NCBI RefSeq assembly: GCF_014898055.3
Contig: NW_023601433.1
Coordinates: 69,981,683-70,045,682 of the forward strand
Origin: Talpa occidentalis
Lineage: Eukaryota > Chordata > Mammalia > Eulipotyphla > Talpidae
DNA length: 64,000 nt
Reading direction: 5' to 3'
Shown here: in pieces, positions 12,040 through 23,890 of the stretch
Numbering within the stretch: the stretch's first letter is position 1
How the letters are laid out: every line of letters starts with the position of its first letter
The notes under the pieces: generated by a model
What the model saw: only the letters and a program-made list of their open reading frames with translations
What the model was told of the DNA's origin: nothing
The model's database searches: none
Position numbers and translations under genes: made by a program

Positions 12040-12402
12040 TCTTGCCATTTGCAACAACATGAATGCAACTTGAGGGGATTATGCTAAGTAAATTGGAAGG
12101 AGAAAGACTTGGTACTGGATTCTGTCACTTATATGTGGAATGTAGAGAAACAAAACAAAGGGTCAGATAAAGCCAAACTAGTAACAAACACTGGAAATCT
12201 GATTGTAGGCCTGAGGCTACAGGAGGGGGAGGCAGGAGGGACAAGAACTATGTGGGAAGGGAGCTTAGTGGACAGTGATGGAGGACTATGAATACTTTGG
12301 TGATGGGTGTGGTATGGTAACACCACTTGAAGAGGGAGTTCCTATGTCTCTAAAACACAATCTAAATTGTGAATCAGTGCTACCTTAATTAAAAAAAAAG
12401 AA
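12040..12402 (+). mobile_element. L1 3' end, 5'-truncated relic
   Basis: 'ttgccatttgcaacaacatg', 'gaggggattatgctaag', a purine-rich tract near 12220-12245, then 'tggtgatgggtgtggtatgg' and a terminal A run. No ORF2 frame survives. Confidence 0.8.
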
Positions 12403-14839
12403 TTGGACTAAAGAAAAGAAAAACAAAAAAGAAAACCATTTTATGACTGTTAATAATCTTTGAGAAAATGCTAGTGTTAAATTTATACACATAAAAATAT
12501 GGAGATAATATAATAAATCAAGATTGCAGTTAATTGTAAGAAATTATATTTTGTGGGTCTTCATCATCATGAGCCATATTAACATTTTCGTTAATTTGTT
12601 TGATGATAAAATAATCACACAATTAGTGACCCTAAATCACACAATTGGTTGCATAACAAAGTAATATTGCTTAGAATGTCAAGGTAAGTCAATTGAATGT
12701 GTAGGCTTTGCTGGCAGAATCCATACAGTACAGAAAGACCAAGAGATGGGAAACTTACTCAGATTCATAACTTTTTTAAAACCAGTGTGTCAAAGACATT
12801 TCATAACATTGATGTTTACAAAATAATTTCATATATTAACTGCTTTTCTAACATGAGTGAAGTCCTGTTATTACTGTCTTCTTGTATATTATCATTTGGA
12901 ATATTCTGAGCAAATCTTGTCTTCAGAGATTAGAATTTAAGAAGAAAAGTATAAGACAAATTAGCTAATGTCATGTTAGCTCATTTTTTAAAAAGATGTA
13001 GTAAAAATGTACAGAATTCATTGATGATGCATAAAAGCAAAAGTGGACAAGTCATATGTTAAAACCTTAAAATAATTTATTAGTGCAGGGAAAACAGAAA
13101 ACATTAATGCAGAAAATTATTAGTGCAGGGAAAACAGAAAAAAGAAAAGAGAATGGCAGTAGAAAGCATTCAGGGAAAATATAATCAATATTCAGGTGAA
13201 ATAGTCAGAAATTGTAGTCTTTGTGTCATTAGCAATAAAAATATACTCCATAAGCAGGGGGCAAAGGACTTTGTATAAGGGAGGTGTTCATATGCATAAC
13301 AAGAGGCATTTCAAAGGAATATTTTCTGGTATTTATCTGTCTTACTGTATAATCTCTCACTTGAATGTAAGTAGAATAATTTTTGGTTATTTCAAGGTCT
13401 TCTAGATAACTATAATGTTGTATAAATAAAACTGCCTTTTGAAATGTTCAGTTAAAACTCAATTTTAACTGAATGAAATGTACTATATTTCTTTGGTTGT
13501 ATAAGAGCACCAGAGTAGTGTATATTAAAAACAAAATTCTAAAAAATAAAAAAAATCTACTGTAATAACAAGCTTAACAAAATATTTAAAAACTTAATGA
13601 AAAGAATTTGAACAATAAAAAATCAAAATGTTGTAAAGCTAACAACCTTATGCAATTAACATAATATTTGTGTGTTGTCTATTGTAGGCTTATTTGAACA
13701 TAATTGCAGTCATAATATAATCTTCACAATTTTGTATTGTGAACTGCCAGCTATCTCTGTCTTGTAATAAAAGATTTTTGTTCATTGAAATATGTACAAT
13801 AGAACAAGACAAAATTAAATAAAAACCAATAGGCTTAAGAAATAATTCAAGAAAAGGAGAGGGAAGGGGATTTCTAAATAGAATTTAGAAATGCTATTTG
13901 GAATGAGCTGTTTGCTTCTTTTGTCTTAAAAAAAAAGTCTTTTAAGTTTAATTTGAATGTGTGCTTCCCCCCCCTTTTGAATAATATTTTTCCATGATAA
14001 TCAGACAATTTAAAGCATTTCATTGACCTTAGATGTAGTTATGCTTTTCTGTATCATCTTCCTGTACTCCCTTTATATCAGTAGCTTATTAGTTCATACA
14101 ACAGAATCACTGAATGAGGGAGCAAAGTATTTGACAGCTAGAAATAGTTAAGTATAATCTAATGTGAGAAGAGCACAGATTTTGAGGCTAATAAATGAAA
14201 GAATGGATTTAAGAAATATTAACCTAAATTATACAAATGTGAGCCAAATGCCATATACATTTTCTCTCTCTCCACATATATATGTGTATTTGTGCATTCC
14301 CATACAGTTATGGAAAGAGGAAGACATTTATTTCCTGAATAAAATTTAATATTTTCCTTATTAGACTAATTTCTTTTCTCCAAGACTTGCTATGTTATTT
14401 GCTATAAGAGACACTATTCAGAACCACTATTTGGTGGCCCATTAAGAAAACAAACAATGATGGATGATGATAAAAATGAGTTAGAGCCTGTTGAAAAGAA
14501 AAATCAGTCACAGTGAGTTGGATATGATTTTTTCCATTAGGAAATCAATATTTGATCAATTATAAAAATAATATACAAACACTATCTTTTGGTACAAATA
14601 AATTATCTGTTTTCTACTGTTCCTGACCAAGAATATGAACTCATTGATTTCTAAATAACCCCTTCAGGTTTTGCAGTTTTTCCTTTGTGGATTAACTGTA
14701 AAAGATACATATTTCACACACAGCTGCCTCATGAGTGTTCCTTTTCTAGTAGAGAACAGAGGAATTTGCAGTTATTTATTTTCCACTTTTATCTGTATGA
14801 AGTAAAGCATCTGTTCCAACATGGCTGCTGAGAGGTGTC
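12403..14839. other. Unassigned AT-rich intron
   Basis: No gene seen. It holds a 40-bp-period duplication (13078-13140) and a short poly-C run near 13967-13975. Confidence 0.45.
13078..13140. repeat. Two-copy direct repeat, 40-bp period
   Basis: A 23-base word (starts tattagtgcaggg, ends acagaaa) is repeated at 13078-13100 and 13118-13140 with no differences. Confidence 0.8.
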
Positions 14840-15005
14840 CAGGTTGATGTCTGAACATGAACTGAGCCTGGTTTCTGATTCTCCCACTTACTAGTAGGTG
14901 TACTCTGCCTATGCTCAGTATCTTTTAAATAAATGGGGATAATTTTCACAATGAGGTTAATACTTGTTTAGAAGATAAAAGAAGATATTATTTAACACAA
15001 TAAAT
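14840..15005 (+). repeat. MIR SINE
   Basis: 'gagcctggtttctgattctc', 'ccacttactagtaggtg', 'aaataaatggggataatttt' follow MIR order. Confidence 0.7.
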
Positions 15006-15009
15006 AGTA

Positions 15010-16220
15010 AATTTTGGGCTCTCAGAGGTTGTAGCTACATTACTGCTGGTGGTATTAATTTCCTGCAAGTTTCTTGTAGGCACCATACTTTGTAAATAAG
15101 TGTTTAGGATTGAAGAGAGAGAATGTTTAATGTTATTTCTTCATAGCAAATTATGTTCTTGCTCCTGTGTGTCACCTTGACCCTGGTTTGGGGATTTTAA
15201 TAAATTCTTTAAATTTATATCTTTTCATATTTTAAATGATGTGGGTTTACTTAAAAATATTAATTTTATTTTATCTTACCATTGTTGCACTGACTACATT
15301 TATATTGCTGTTGTACAATCAATCAACTAATAAAAGATGAATGAGATTCCAGTTATTTGAACCAAGGAAAGGACTGCTGACTACAGGCAAGCAAACAAAA
15401 CATCATTAATGGAAGGAGAGTGGGAGAAACTCAGTGAATCATCATCATTTAACAACACTTTTAATCAATATTAAAATCATGTCTTAATCTTAACACTCTT
15501 GTCATTAAAAAAGAGAAGGGGAAATCCCTCTTAAAGTTGACTTAATTTGTTCACCAAGATAATTTCAGTTCGTAATGGCATCTTCTTGCTGAATCTTCTG
15601 AGTTGTGTTTGTGCTCACTAGGCTGCTTTTGATGATGGTGAATCACTTCATATTTTCTGGGAATAAGACTACCTATCATTGCTTTATCTTTGGTTTGCAA
15701 TAACTGGAAATGTGCATCATCGCAGGTGACAGACTAGATAACAAAAGGAATATGGAAAGAAAAGCTAACCTCTGTGATTTGGGTGATCTCCTCTATTGGA
15801 TAAAAAGGCACTAAGGGAGATACTATAGTTGGTGTTCAAATATTGCCAAGAACTAAGACCATAGAAACTAAATCCATAGAAATAAAATTTTCAAAGGCAA
15901 TAAGTTTCTGTGCCTTCTTAAAACATAAGTTTACACTGCAGTAATATGTTGGTTTTACCTGTGATTCATTTAACAGTCATTAGTCAGGATGTCTAGCTTG
16001 CCAAGTAAGCATTTTAGGTGTATAAATGCATAGAAGGTGAAAGTAAAAACAATAGTAATCATTAACATTAATAGTAATAGTAAAAACAATAGTAATATTC
16101 TAACATCTTTTGATTATTTTAAAAAGAGTAAGAGTATACCTTTGCCATCTATCTTGCACATGTTTCTCCCATTTTTCTGTTGCTTCTCCATTGCTGTGAG
16201 AGGCATATAGTACACGATAC
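15010..16220. other. Unassigned intron
   Basis: No gene. A small direct repeat (agtaaaaacaatagtaat) occurs near 16041 and 16079. Confidence 0.4.
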
Positions 16221-16224
16221 AGAG

Positions 16225-16415
16225 CTGTGCAGAGTACAGACACAGAGCTGGACTCCCTGGGGGCGTGGCAGCACAACTGGGAAATTATTCTTGATCTTTG
16301 TTCATCTCTTTCCTTGTCTATAAATTGGGTAATAGTGCTTTTTTCTGATATCTACAATACTTTTAACACTTCCTCTAGTATAATGTGCACTCAATTAATG
16401 TTAAGTAGTTTTATC
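16225..16415 (+). repeat. MIR SINE, diverged
   Basis: 'agctggactccctgggggcg' is followed by a MIR-like 'ctttccttgtctataaattg' segment and 'atgtgcactcaattaatg'. Confidence 0.5.
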
Positions 16416-16529
16416 AATTAAAAGTTTACTTTCCAAATATCTTATGCTAATCTAATGACATATCTTTTTTGAGATGGGATGTAGAAAGTAGAAATTTGGA
16501 AATTTGGAAATTTTCCTTATCTGTCTCTT

Positions 16530-16840
16530 CCATCCTACTTCTTTACTAGTCTTTTCATGTCACTACTTCCCGATGTCACCCACTTGCAGCCAGAATCCTA
16601 GGAATCATACTTAGCTCTTGTTTCTGATTCCCTTTATTAATTCTATTCTAAATCTACTCACCTAGCAGACAAGGTGATAAGCTTAAATAACAAAGTATAT
16701 CATGTCTTCCAACTGCTCAAAAGCTCCCAATGGCTTCTGTTTTCTTTATCCTTCAAAAAAAAATTGGAAAAATCTTTTCATGTTCTACTGGGACCTTTAT
16801 TTATTCCCTGAATATGCTAAATTCTCTCCAGATTGAGTGT
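16530..16840 (+). repeat. L2-like LINE relic
   Basis: 'atcatgtcttccaactgctc', 'aaaagctcccaatggcttct' follows an L2-type ancient LINE phrase. Diverged; the family name is tentative. Confidence 0.4.
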
Positions 16841-16857
16841 TCTCAGTCTGTGAAAAA

Positions 16858-17045
16858 TATAGTGGTTACCAGAGAGGGAGGGACATAGTCGTGGAAGGGA
16901 AGTGGAAAGATCCTAGACACTAGGATATGGCGCTAGAACTTTGGTGAAGTTAACCATACAGGTGAAGATCTACCCCTGAAATTTATATAGTTCTTTTTTA
17001 GAAATCAATGTTAAATCAATTAAAAATAAACAATAAAACACAATT
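16858..17045 (+). repeat. L1 3' UTR relic
   Basis: 'gtggttaccagagagggag', purine-rich sequence, then 'ttggtgaagttaaccatac' and an A-rich end. Looks like an old L1 3' end. Confidence 0.5.
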
Positions 17046-17221
17046 TACTCAGCTGTCTTATTTGTTGAGCTATGGGGCAATTTCCAGGTTTTCATCCCCA
17101 TAATTGTTCTGAAGGGAGCCATCTACTTCTATTTTTTTATTGCAAAAAAAAGAGAAAAGTGGTATTTCTAAAAAAAATTGTTTCAATGGGCATCATTGTT
17201 CCACAAAAAAGTGGATTTTCA

Positions 17222-17496
17222 GGGCCTCCCCAGTGGCACAGTGGTTGAGTGCTAGGTTGCAAAGCTGCCCGCAGCCTCTGCAGCGCTGGTTTGATCGCTG
17301 GCGGCCGGGCAGGGGTCCCACATGGCTCGCAGACCTCTTCTGCCACCCGCTCCTCCCCTCAGCAGTGTACTTCGTCATTCTGCCTGCTCTGCTCTATCCT
17401 CTGGTTCTGGTGAATTCTCTCACCCTCCCATGCTTCTGACTGTACCCAGTGCTCATATAAATAAATAAATAAATAAATCTTAAAAAAATTTTTTTT
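17222..17496 (+). repeat. tRNA-derived SINE, subfamily A
   Basis: Complete copy with A box TGGCACAGTGG. The B box is mutated (GGTTTGATCGC). Tail (TAAA)n then A/T-rich. The 17-bp TSD AAAAAAGTGGATTTTCA lies at 17205-17221 and 17497-17513 without mismatch. Confidence 0.95.
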
Positions 17497-17513
17497 AAAA
17501 AAGTGGATTTTCA

Positions 17514-18119
17514 TTAACAAAAATGCCTTTTGTTGAAAAAGTTTGCTTTATTAGAAGAGAATTATTTCAAATTAACATATCAATATATACTGTAAATCCA
17601 AAATGGAGTTTCTAGTCCTCTTAAGGGTATAAGTTTGTTTTCTTAAGCAGCTTAAGGTCCATTTTTATCTTTCTCATTAATTTTTTATACATTCCTTTAT
17701 CAGCTCAGCCAGAATCCTGGCTTTGTGTTAAAAGGTGAGTTGTCCAAATCTTTGGATGAATCACAGTCTTGACTATCCTGGCCTGTGTGCTTCACAGTAG
17801 TTTTTCCTCAGTAGTTTTGCTTTTTAGAATTTCTTCTTTTTAAAAATAGTTGTTTTTTCCTGCCTATGTATTTGAGTAAATTAAAAAAAGAAGAAACAAA
17901 ATACCTTTAGTTTGTTGTTTCTATTTCCTGAATCTTTGAGTCAGTAAGGCTGATCAGAAGATACAATCTCCATGTTTATTTCTTACCCCAATCAGAAGAA
18001 GGAGCTGTTCGTTTCACCTCTAAGTTTTATACTTCTACTTTGCTTCTTTACCTGGAGCTAAGTGTAATTTTAAATACTTGTTTATTGTCTAAACTGCTAT
18101 GTCAGCAATGATTTAAGGT
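17514..18119. other. Unassigned intron
   Basis: No gene or clear repeat. Confidence 0.4.
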
Positions 18120-18215
18120 TTTGGTTAGCATAATTTAAGAGGATTTGTTACCTATTCCCCTAAGTCATGCATAGTGTTATAAACCAATGTTACCTCAATA
18201 AAGAAAAAAATTAAA
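18120..18215 (+). repeat. L1 3' terminal fragment
   Basis: 'cctaagtcatgcatagtgtt', 'ataaaccaatgttacctc', then an A-rich end, as in the L1 at 10000-10675. Confidence 0.55.
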
Positions 18216-18324
18216 AAAGAGTTTCAAATTTCTATTGTAAAAGAGCTTTGTCCTTCACTTCAAATAATTTGAACATGTTTTCAGTACAAATTTTGAAGGA
18301 AAAGTTTATTACATGGTGGAAGCA

Positions 18325-18840
18325 TTCTGCACCAATTTTCTATTACTTCTGTAACAAATTACCCACATTAGGTGGTCTAAAACAACACAATTTATCATCT
18401 AATACTTCTGTTAATTAGATGTCTGATACAGACCTCACTGGGTAAAAGTAAGTTATCCAGAGAGCTACATCCCTTTCTGGAACTATAGTGCAGATCATTT
18501 TTACTTGCCTTTTTCAACTTCTGGAGTCTCCCATGTTCTTTGGCTAATGGCCTCCTGTTTTAATCTTCAGAAATGTGCATCTTTCTGATTATTCTTCCAT
18601 TGCTGATTCTCTTTTTGGCTCTTTCTTCTGTCTCCCTCTTCACTTATAAGGACACTTGCAGTTATATTGTGTCCACTGAGATAATCAAGGTAATAGTATC
18701 TCTGTTCTTAGGGTAAGCAACCTTAGCTGAATAGCAACCTTAATTCTATCTTCAACCTAATTCTCTGTTGCTATGTGAAACAATCTAGGGATGAGGGCAT
18801 GGCATCTTTCAGGTGGGACAGTATTTTGACTACTACGCAT
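18325..18840 (-). repeat. MLT1-type MaLR LTR, antisense relic
   Basis: 'attacttctgtaacaaatta', 'ggtggtctaaaacaacacaa', 'tcacttataaggacacttgc', 'tgtccactgagataatc' follow the reverse complement of an MLT1 LTR (ERVL-MaLR). Old, non-coding, no internal proviral sequence attached. Confidence 0.75.
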
Positions 18841-19094
18841 TCTTAACTTTTGTTTCATTTGAATATAAATAAGCTAAGGAAATTTTTGTCTGGTATAGCT
18901 TCTTATAAATTTGTTTTACTTAATAGATAGAATGATTTTAATTAGTCTAACAATGTGGATATACTGATGTACCCTTTGGCATGATTGAGGGTAAAAGATA
19001 CCAGTTTATTCTCTTAAATTGTCTTAATCTACAGGTAACCCCCTTCTGCTCCAAAGAAATAGAAACATGAAAGTAAAGGAAACTTCATGGGAGA

Positions 19095-19210
19095 GGTTGA
19101 GACAGAGAGACAGGGACAGAGAGAGGAGAAATAGAAGGGAGGGAGGAAAGGATGGAGGGGAGAGAGAGAGAGCGCTAGAGCGAGCAAGCGAGGGAGAGAG
19201 AGAGAAAGAA
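19095..19210. repeat. GA-rich purine tract
   Basis: Polypurine on the + strand (runs of gagaga, gggagggagg), giving a serine-rich frame on the opposite strand that is not a gene. Confidence 0.8.
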
Positions 19211-19214
19211 TGAA

Positions 19215-20284
19215 CATGCATGCAAGGCAAGCGAGCTTATTAGTCAGTAGTCTAATATCAAATAGCAAAAGTAAAACAAATTGAATTCATTTGGTTTTGT
19301 ATAATTGAGGCCCATGAGACCCTATCAGGTAGGACACAGTACAAATGTTAGCATTTGATGTTATTTTTTTTTTTTCAGGTGGAGGCTAAGACAAATGTGA
19401 TTTAGTGACCGTAAGGATTTTTCTCATTCCTGTGTGACTGAATTAGTTTTCCAAAAGATCTTTGAAGAGTAGTACCCCAGATTTCTAATTAGTTGGTATC
19501 TGTTTTGAAAAATCTCTTTCTTAGTCCCTCAAATTTTGTAACTAATCCTTTGTGAGTTGGTATTTCCTCATCTCACCTATTTGTTTGTATCAACATAGGT
19601 TATGTGATACCTACTTATGACTACACCTGCCATTCTTAATCTCCTCAAAGTATATTGTGACAATTTAGAAAAAGATAGAGGTGTCTGTGAGTAGGAGAGT
19701 TGGCAAGGGGAGGAACTACTCAGAAGTTGTGTTCCTCAAACATTTTTAATTAATAAAAGCTTTCCACTTATCTTAGTTTCTCTATCTCTAAAATGAGATC
19801 ATCTGAGTGGATGACCTTTTGATATCCTGACTTCTATCTTTAAAAGTGTAATCCTCTAAGTTACTTCTCAACACTGCCTAGTCATTAGAGATGAAATGGA
19901 AAATGTCAATATCTGGGCCCCACTTCCAAAGATACTGATCTAATTCATCAGGTTCCTCAGATTTTATTTTGATGCAGTATTCTTTCCCAAAATGAAGATA
20001 TTCAGGGTAAAAGTTAAAGTGAATATTATTAAGGAAAAAATTCCCAGAATGAGTAAAGAGCTTATGAATGAACACTGTTTTTCTTTGAATTACTTCCTGT
20101 CCTAGATAAATGATAGCCTACCAGTTGAAATTTTGAGAAATTTGTGAGTAACTGGAAAAATATTGAAAGACTGGAAGGGCAAAATGTCCTTATTTTCAGA
20201 AAAGGAAAGTAATTAAACATTATATATTGTATATTGATGCCGTTAGCATTGATTTTAAAAATTCAATTCTAGGATAGATTTTTA
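19215..20284. other. Unassigned intron
   Basis: No gene. A weak MIR-like tail ('agtttctctatctctaaaat') near 19770-19800 is too short to call. Confidence 0.4.
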
Positions 20285-20640
20285 GAATGAATTTTATTGA
20301 GGTATAATTTACGTATAAAAATACATTTTAAAGTCAACTACTTTTGACAAAGGTATATATACCTGTGTAACCATTAACCATTTTCATCTCTCAGGAAAGT
20401 TTTTAGTGTTTCTTTACAGTTACTCTCCATACTCTGTGCCAGGTAATTACTAGTCTGATTTTATAAATATTGATTTACTTGTTTTAGATTTAATATAAAT
20501 GGAATCATACTGTGTGTGACTTGCATATCATACTCTTGTGACTTGCATATCACTTTCAGTTCTGTCCTATTAATCTGTTTATTACATCTATCATAGTTTG
20601 TTACTTTTTATAGCAAAACAGTATTCCATTGGAAAACCAA
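20285..20640 (-). repeat. Old L1M 3' region, antisense
   Basis: 'tattgaggtataatttacgt', 'acatttt', 'acctgtgtaaccattaacc', 'ataaatggaatcatactgtg' follow the reverse complement of an L1M 3' end. A 16-base word (tgtgacttgcatatca) is duplicated near 20515 and 20538. Confidence 0.65.
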
Positions 20641-20764
20641 GATATTTCTTGTCATACTCTAATGTGGCAGGACTCCACTAAAAAAACAATCTCTCCCCTG
20701 TAGGTTTTGTTGGGGGCTTGGTTTTATGCCTTGCCAGAGAAGGTCTAGAATATGTCTTACACTT

Positions 20765-20965
20765 GGACAGGGGTTGGCAAACTTTCCTTAAATGTGTAGG
20801 TAGCAAATATTTTGGGATTTGTGAGCCACATATAGTCTCTGTCACATATACTAATTTTATATACAATCCTTTAAATATATAAAAACAATCCCTAACTTGC
20901 CAGATATACAAAAATAGACTGTAGATAAGACATGGCCTGCAGGCTGTAGTTTGCTAGACCCTGCT
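20765..20965 (+). repeat. hAT-type non-autonomous DNA transposon relic
   Basis: Ends look like inverted termini: 'caggggttggcaaacttt' on the left and 'tagtttgctagaccctg' on the right. The interior ('aaatattttgggatttgtgagccacatatagtctctg') matches a common mammalian hAT-Charlie relic. I cannot name the subfamily. The flanking 8 bp on each side no longer match well. Confidence 0.65.
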
Positions 20966-21379
20966 CTAAGTCAGTGTTGTTAAATAGAACTTTGATGATA
21001 ACTGTATCTAAGCTATTTGTTATGGCAGCCATTATCCACTTGTGGTTATTGAGCAGATATATCTATAAGGGATTTGAAAACAGGGGGCTTGAAAACGTGA
21101 AGGGCTTGAAAACATCAACTAGGTGATACCAGAGTAAGTTCTAAAAAACTTCATAGGCTACTTTAATTCTTTGACTCAGTTCCTAATCTGGTAGATGAAT
21201 AAATACAGTAATCATAGTATAGCAAAGACTTTCATAATAGCCTCATATTAAAATGAAGAAATTGCATTTGGGGACAGTTTAGGATTCTTAACTGGCAATT
21301 CATTGTAGCCAGCAGTTAAAGCTTTGGTACTGTGAATACCAATTCATGATATATTACTATTTGATATGCTATCTAATAA

Positions 21380-21560
21380 ATAAGCACTAGCCACATGTAA
21401 CTATATAAATATAAATGTAAATCAATTAAAATTAAATTCAAAATTGCTTCTCATTGCACTAATAACATTTCAAATGTTCAATAACTACATATGGTTTGTG
21501 GCCGTCATATTGGACAACAAAGAGTTAGAACATTTCTTTTATCACAGAAAGTGGATAGCA
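21380..21560 (+). repeat. Second hAT-type relic, partial
   Basis: 'agccacatgtaac', 'acatttcaaatgttcaataa', 'tatggtttgtggccgtcata', 'ttggacaacaaagag' resemble a common mammalian hAT relic. A related left end may lie near 20976-21060. Confidence 0.45.
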
Positions 21561-21948
21561 TTTCCAGAGAGGTTCCTGCTAAGGAGGCATGAAAAGGATG
21601 AAGAAAAGGCTTTTACATATTTAAAGGAACTTGTTCATTAACCTTGTGCTGTGACAACATTTTTACCTTTATTTAGGTAAAGATTAATCAGAACAGTTAA
21701 ACCAAATGTGATTATATTTTATGGACAAAGCTGGGAAGGAAAATATGTTAAAATGACTGTCTTAGCTTTTCAAAAGTTCTTGATAGTATCTTTGGAATAA
21801 TAGTATCCAAATTGTTAATTAGTTGATATATATCATATATGAAACAATCTTTATACCCCCAAATTTGGTAACTAATGTTTTTTGTGTGAGTCAAAGTGTA
21901 TCTCAGCATATTAAATTCTCTGGGCGATCCTAGAGTAAGGTAATACTT

Positions 21949-22465
21949 TTTTTTTTTAATTTTAATTTTATGTATTTTTTATGGCATTTTTCATTTTTGT
22001 ACAATTATGCATTTTCATCTCAGTTACAGTCCCACTACCCATTCACTCATGAACTATCATGATGGTCTCTTGTGCTCTTCCCACCCCTGTTTTGGTCCTA
22101 CTCCCTTCTCCCCCACTGCAGAATGTCTCTGGTTTATAGTTGCCTGTTGATTTTGATTTTACTTTATTATAATTACTTTTTTTTCCCTGATCCCTTATTT
22201 GGAGCCTCTATATTCCTCCTATAAGTGAAACCATTTGATATTTTTCTTTTTCTTTCTGGCTTATTTCACTGAGCACACTTCTAGGTATCTATCCAAAGGA
22301 CACAAAAACATTAATCCAAAAGGACACCTGCACCCCTATGTTTATTGCAGCACTATTTATAATAGGTAAGCTAAGGAAACAACACAAATGCCCAAAAATA
22401 GATGACTGGATCAAGAAGATGAGGTATATATACACAATGGACTATTACTCAACAATCAAAAAAAT
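21949..22465 (-). mobile_element. L1 insertion with 5' inversion (twin priming)
   Basis: From a poly-T start at 21949 the first ~330 bp are an antisense L1 3' UTR and ORF2 end, up to 'ttatttcactgagca' at 22281. Orientation then flips: 22283-22465 is sense ORF2 ('ctatgtttattgcagcacta', 'aatagatgactggatcaag'). Antisense 3' piece then sense upstream piece is the expected layout of a minus-strand insertion with twin priming. About 50 bp of L1 are missing at the flip. I could not find a convincing TSD. Confidence 0.85.
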
Positions 22466-22469
22466 TATG

Positions 22470-22852
22470 TTTTGTTTATTAACATAGAGAGATGGATTGC
22501 ATCTAACAAGATAAGATTTAGCAAGGATAAAAGGAAAACTCTGCCTTTTGGACCTCCACATTATTTGTACATCTATATTAATGAGGGAGTTCTGGCCTAG
22601 GAGTAGCATGTGTGTAAAAAGGGGTAGGAATTTTAGCCATTTGAAGATTCATCAGGGACAGTGTTGTAATTCCTTCGTCTTCTCTCTTAAGATGCCATGG
22701 AATTTAATTGGAAATATGGCTTTGGTTGTCTCAAGACGCCTTCTATTGTTAATTTACTAGTCATGGAAGTGGAGACAAATTAATCATGTGGGAAAAGTGG
22801 CATTTTAGGAATTAAATCATTAGTCTTGGTTTAAGTTTGTGTCTTTGTCTCC
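22470..22852. other. Unassigned intron
   Basis: No recognised gene or repeat. Confidence 0.4.
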
Positions 22853-22866
22853 AAAAAGTAAATTCA

Positions 22867-23136
22867 GGGCCTCCCTGGTTGCGCAGCAGTTGAGCGCTGG
22901 GTTGCGAAGCTGCCTGCAACCTCTGCAGTGCTGGTTCGATCCCTGGACGCCTGGCGAGGGTCCCACATGGTGCGCAGACCTCTCCTTCTGCCCACTGCTC
23001 CCCTCAGCAGTGTACTTCATTAGTCTGCCTGTTCTGCTCTCCGCTCTGGCTCTGGTGAATTCTCTCACCCTCCCGCGCTTCTGACTGTACCCAGTGCTTG
23101 TATAAATAAATAAATAAATAAATCTTCTAAAAAAAG
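22867..23136 (+). repeat. tRNA-derived SINE, subfamily A
   Basis: Complete copy. The A box is degraded (TTGCGCAGCAG) and the B box GGTTCGATCCC intact. TSD AAAAAGTAAATTCA at 22853-22866 and 23137-23150 with no mismatch. Confidence 0.94.
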
Positions 23137-23235
23137 AAAAAGTAAATTCAGGTTATTATGGTTTATAAATGGCATTAATGTTGAATGTATTTTCATTTAT
23201 TTGAAATGTCTCTGAATTTCTGTTTTCTCTGTTCC

Positions 23236-23289
<54 letters not shown>
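23236..23289. repeat. (TAG)n microsatellite, 18 units
   Basis: Uninterrupted TAG units over 54 bp. It creates long stop-free frames of a single repeated residue on the minus strand, which are artefacts. It abuts the LTR that follows. Confidence 0.97.
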
Positions 23290-23291
<2 letters not shown>

Positions 23292-23890
23292 TAACAGGGT
23301 GGTCCCCAGGAAAGGGGGAGGTTCCAGGTTCCCTGCCCCATCCAAGGGAGGGTGGAGCTGAGAAGGGAGGAGAAGAAGTTGCAGAGGAGACTGAGGAAGG
23401 AAGGAAGCAGGATGGAGCCAGAAGGAGACCTGGAGGAGGCACATGGAGCCTAGAGACTCATGAAGAAACTGCGCTTGTCTTTTGGTCGTGGACTGGGTGA
23501 CACAGATGTGGTTGAGACCCATGGGGAGGTGACAATGGCAGCTTTTATCTTGATTCTGATTTTGCTCTTTTCCTTCCGGGCTTGGCTGGTTGTTTGTGAC
23601 CCTTTTCTGTGGGTCCCCACTGGAAGATGCTTTAGACTTGTGGCAGGCTTTGGGGCCTTGCTTTGGGCCAATCCCATTTGGATGGAGTTTTACCCACAAG
23701 GGGACGGATAACTTTGGGTGCTTGATTTAGAAACTAGATTCTTTGCCTTTCCTGTATTGTTTCCTAGTTGTATTAAAGTTCCTTCCCATTAAAGTCTCAT
23801 ATGTTTTGTGTTGATGCGGCGGATGGCAGAACCCATTTAGAATAGGCAGGTTTGCGGGGTTTGGGCTGCCCATCTCCCTGTCCTTTAACA
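23290..23890 (+). mobile_element. Solo LTR of an endogenous retrovirus-like element (inferred)
   Basis: A 601-bp block, more GC-rich than its surroundings, begins TGTAACAGGG and ends CCTTTAACA (TGT...ACA ends). It is flanked by GTAG on both sides (23286-23289, 23891-23894), a possible 4-bp TSD. ATTAAA at 23771-23776 and 23789-23794 could be poly-A signals, favouring + orientation. No retroviral coding sequence is attached. I do not recognise the family. Because the left flank is a TAG repeat, the TSD could be chance. Confidence 0.65.

Noticed and set aside
19024..19268. Serine/leucine-rich minus-strand frames
   Set aside because: A by-product of the GA-rich purine tract on the plus strand.
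23197..23699. Minus-strand frames of up to 154 codons with long leucine or tyrosine runs
   Set aside because: They are created by the (TAG)n microsatellite and the LTR beside it. There are no conserved domains or splice signals.
23290..23890. A GC-richer block as a processed pseudogene or exon
   Set aside because: The TGT...ACA ends, flanking GTAG and lack of a meaningful frame fit a solo LTR better.
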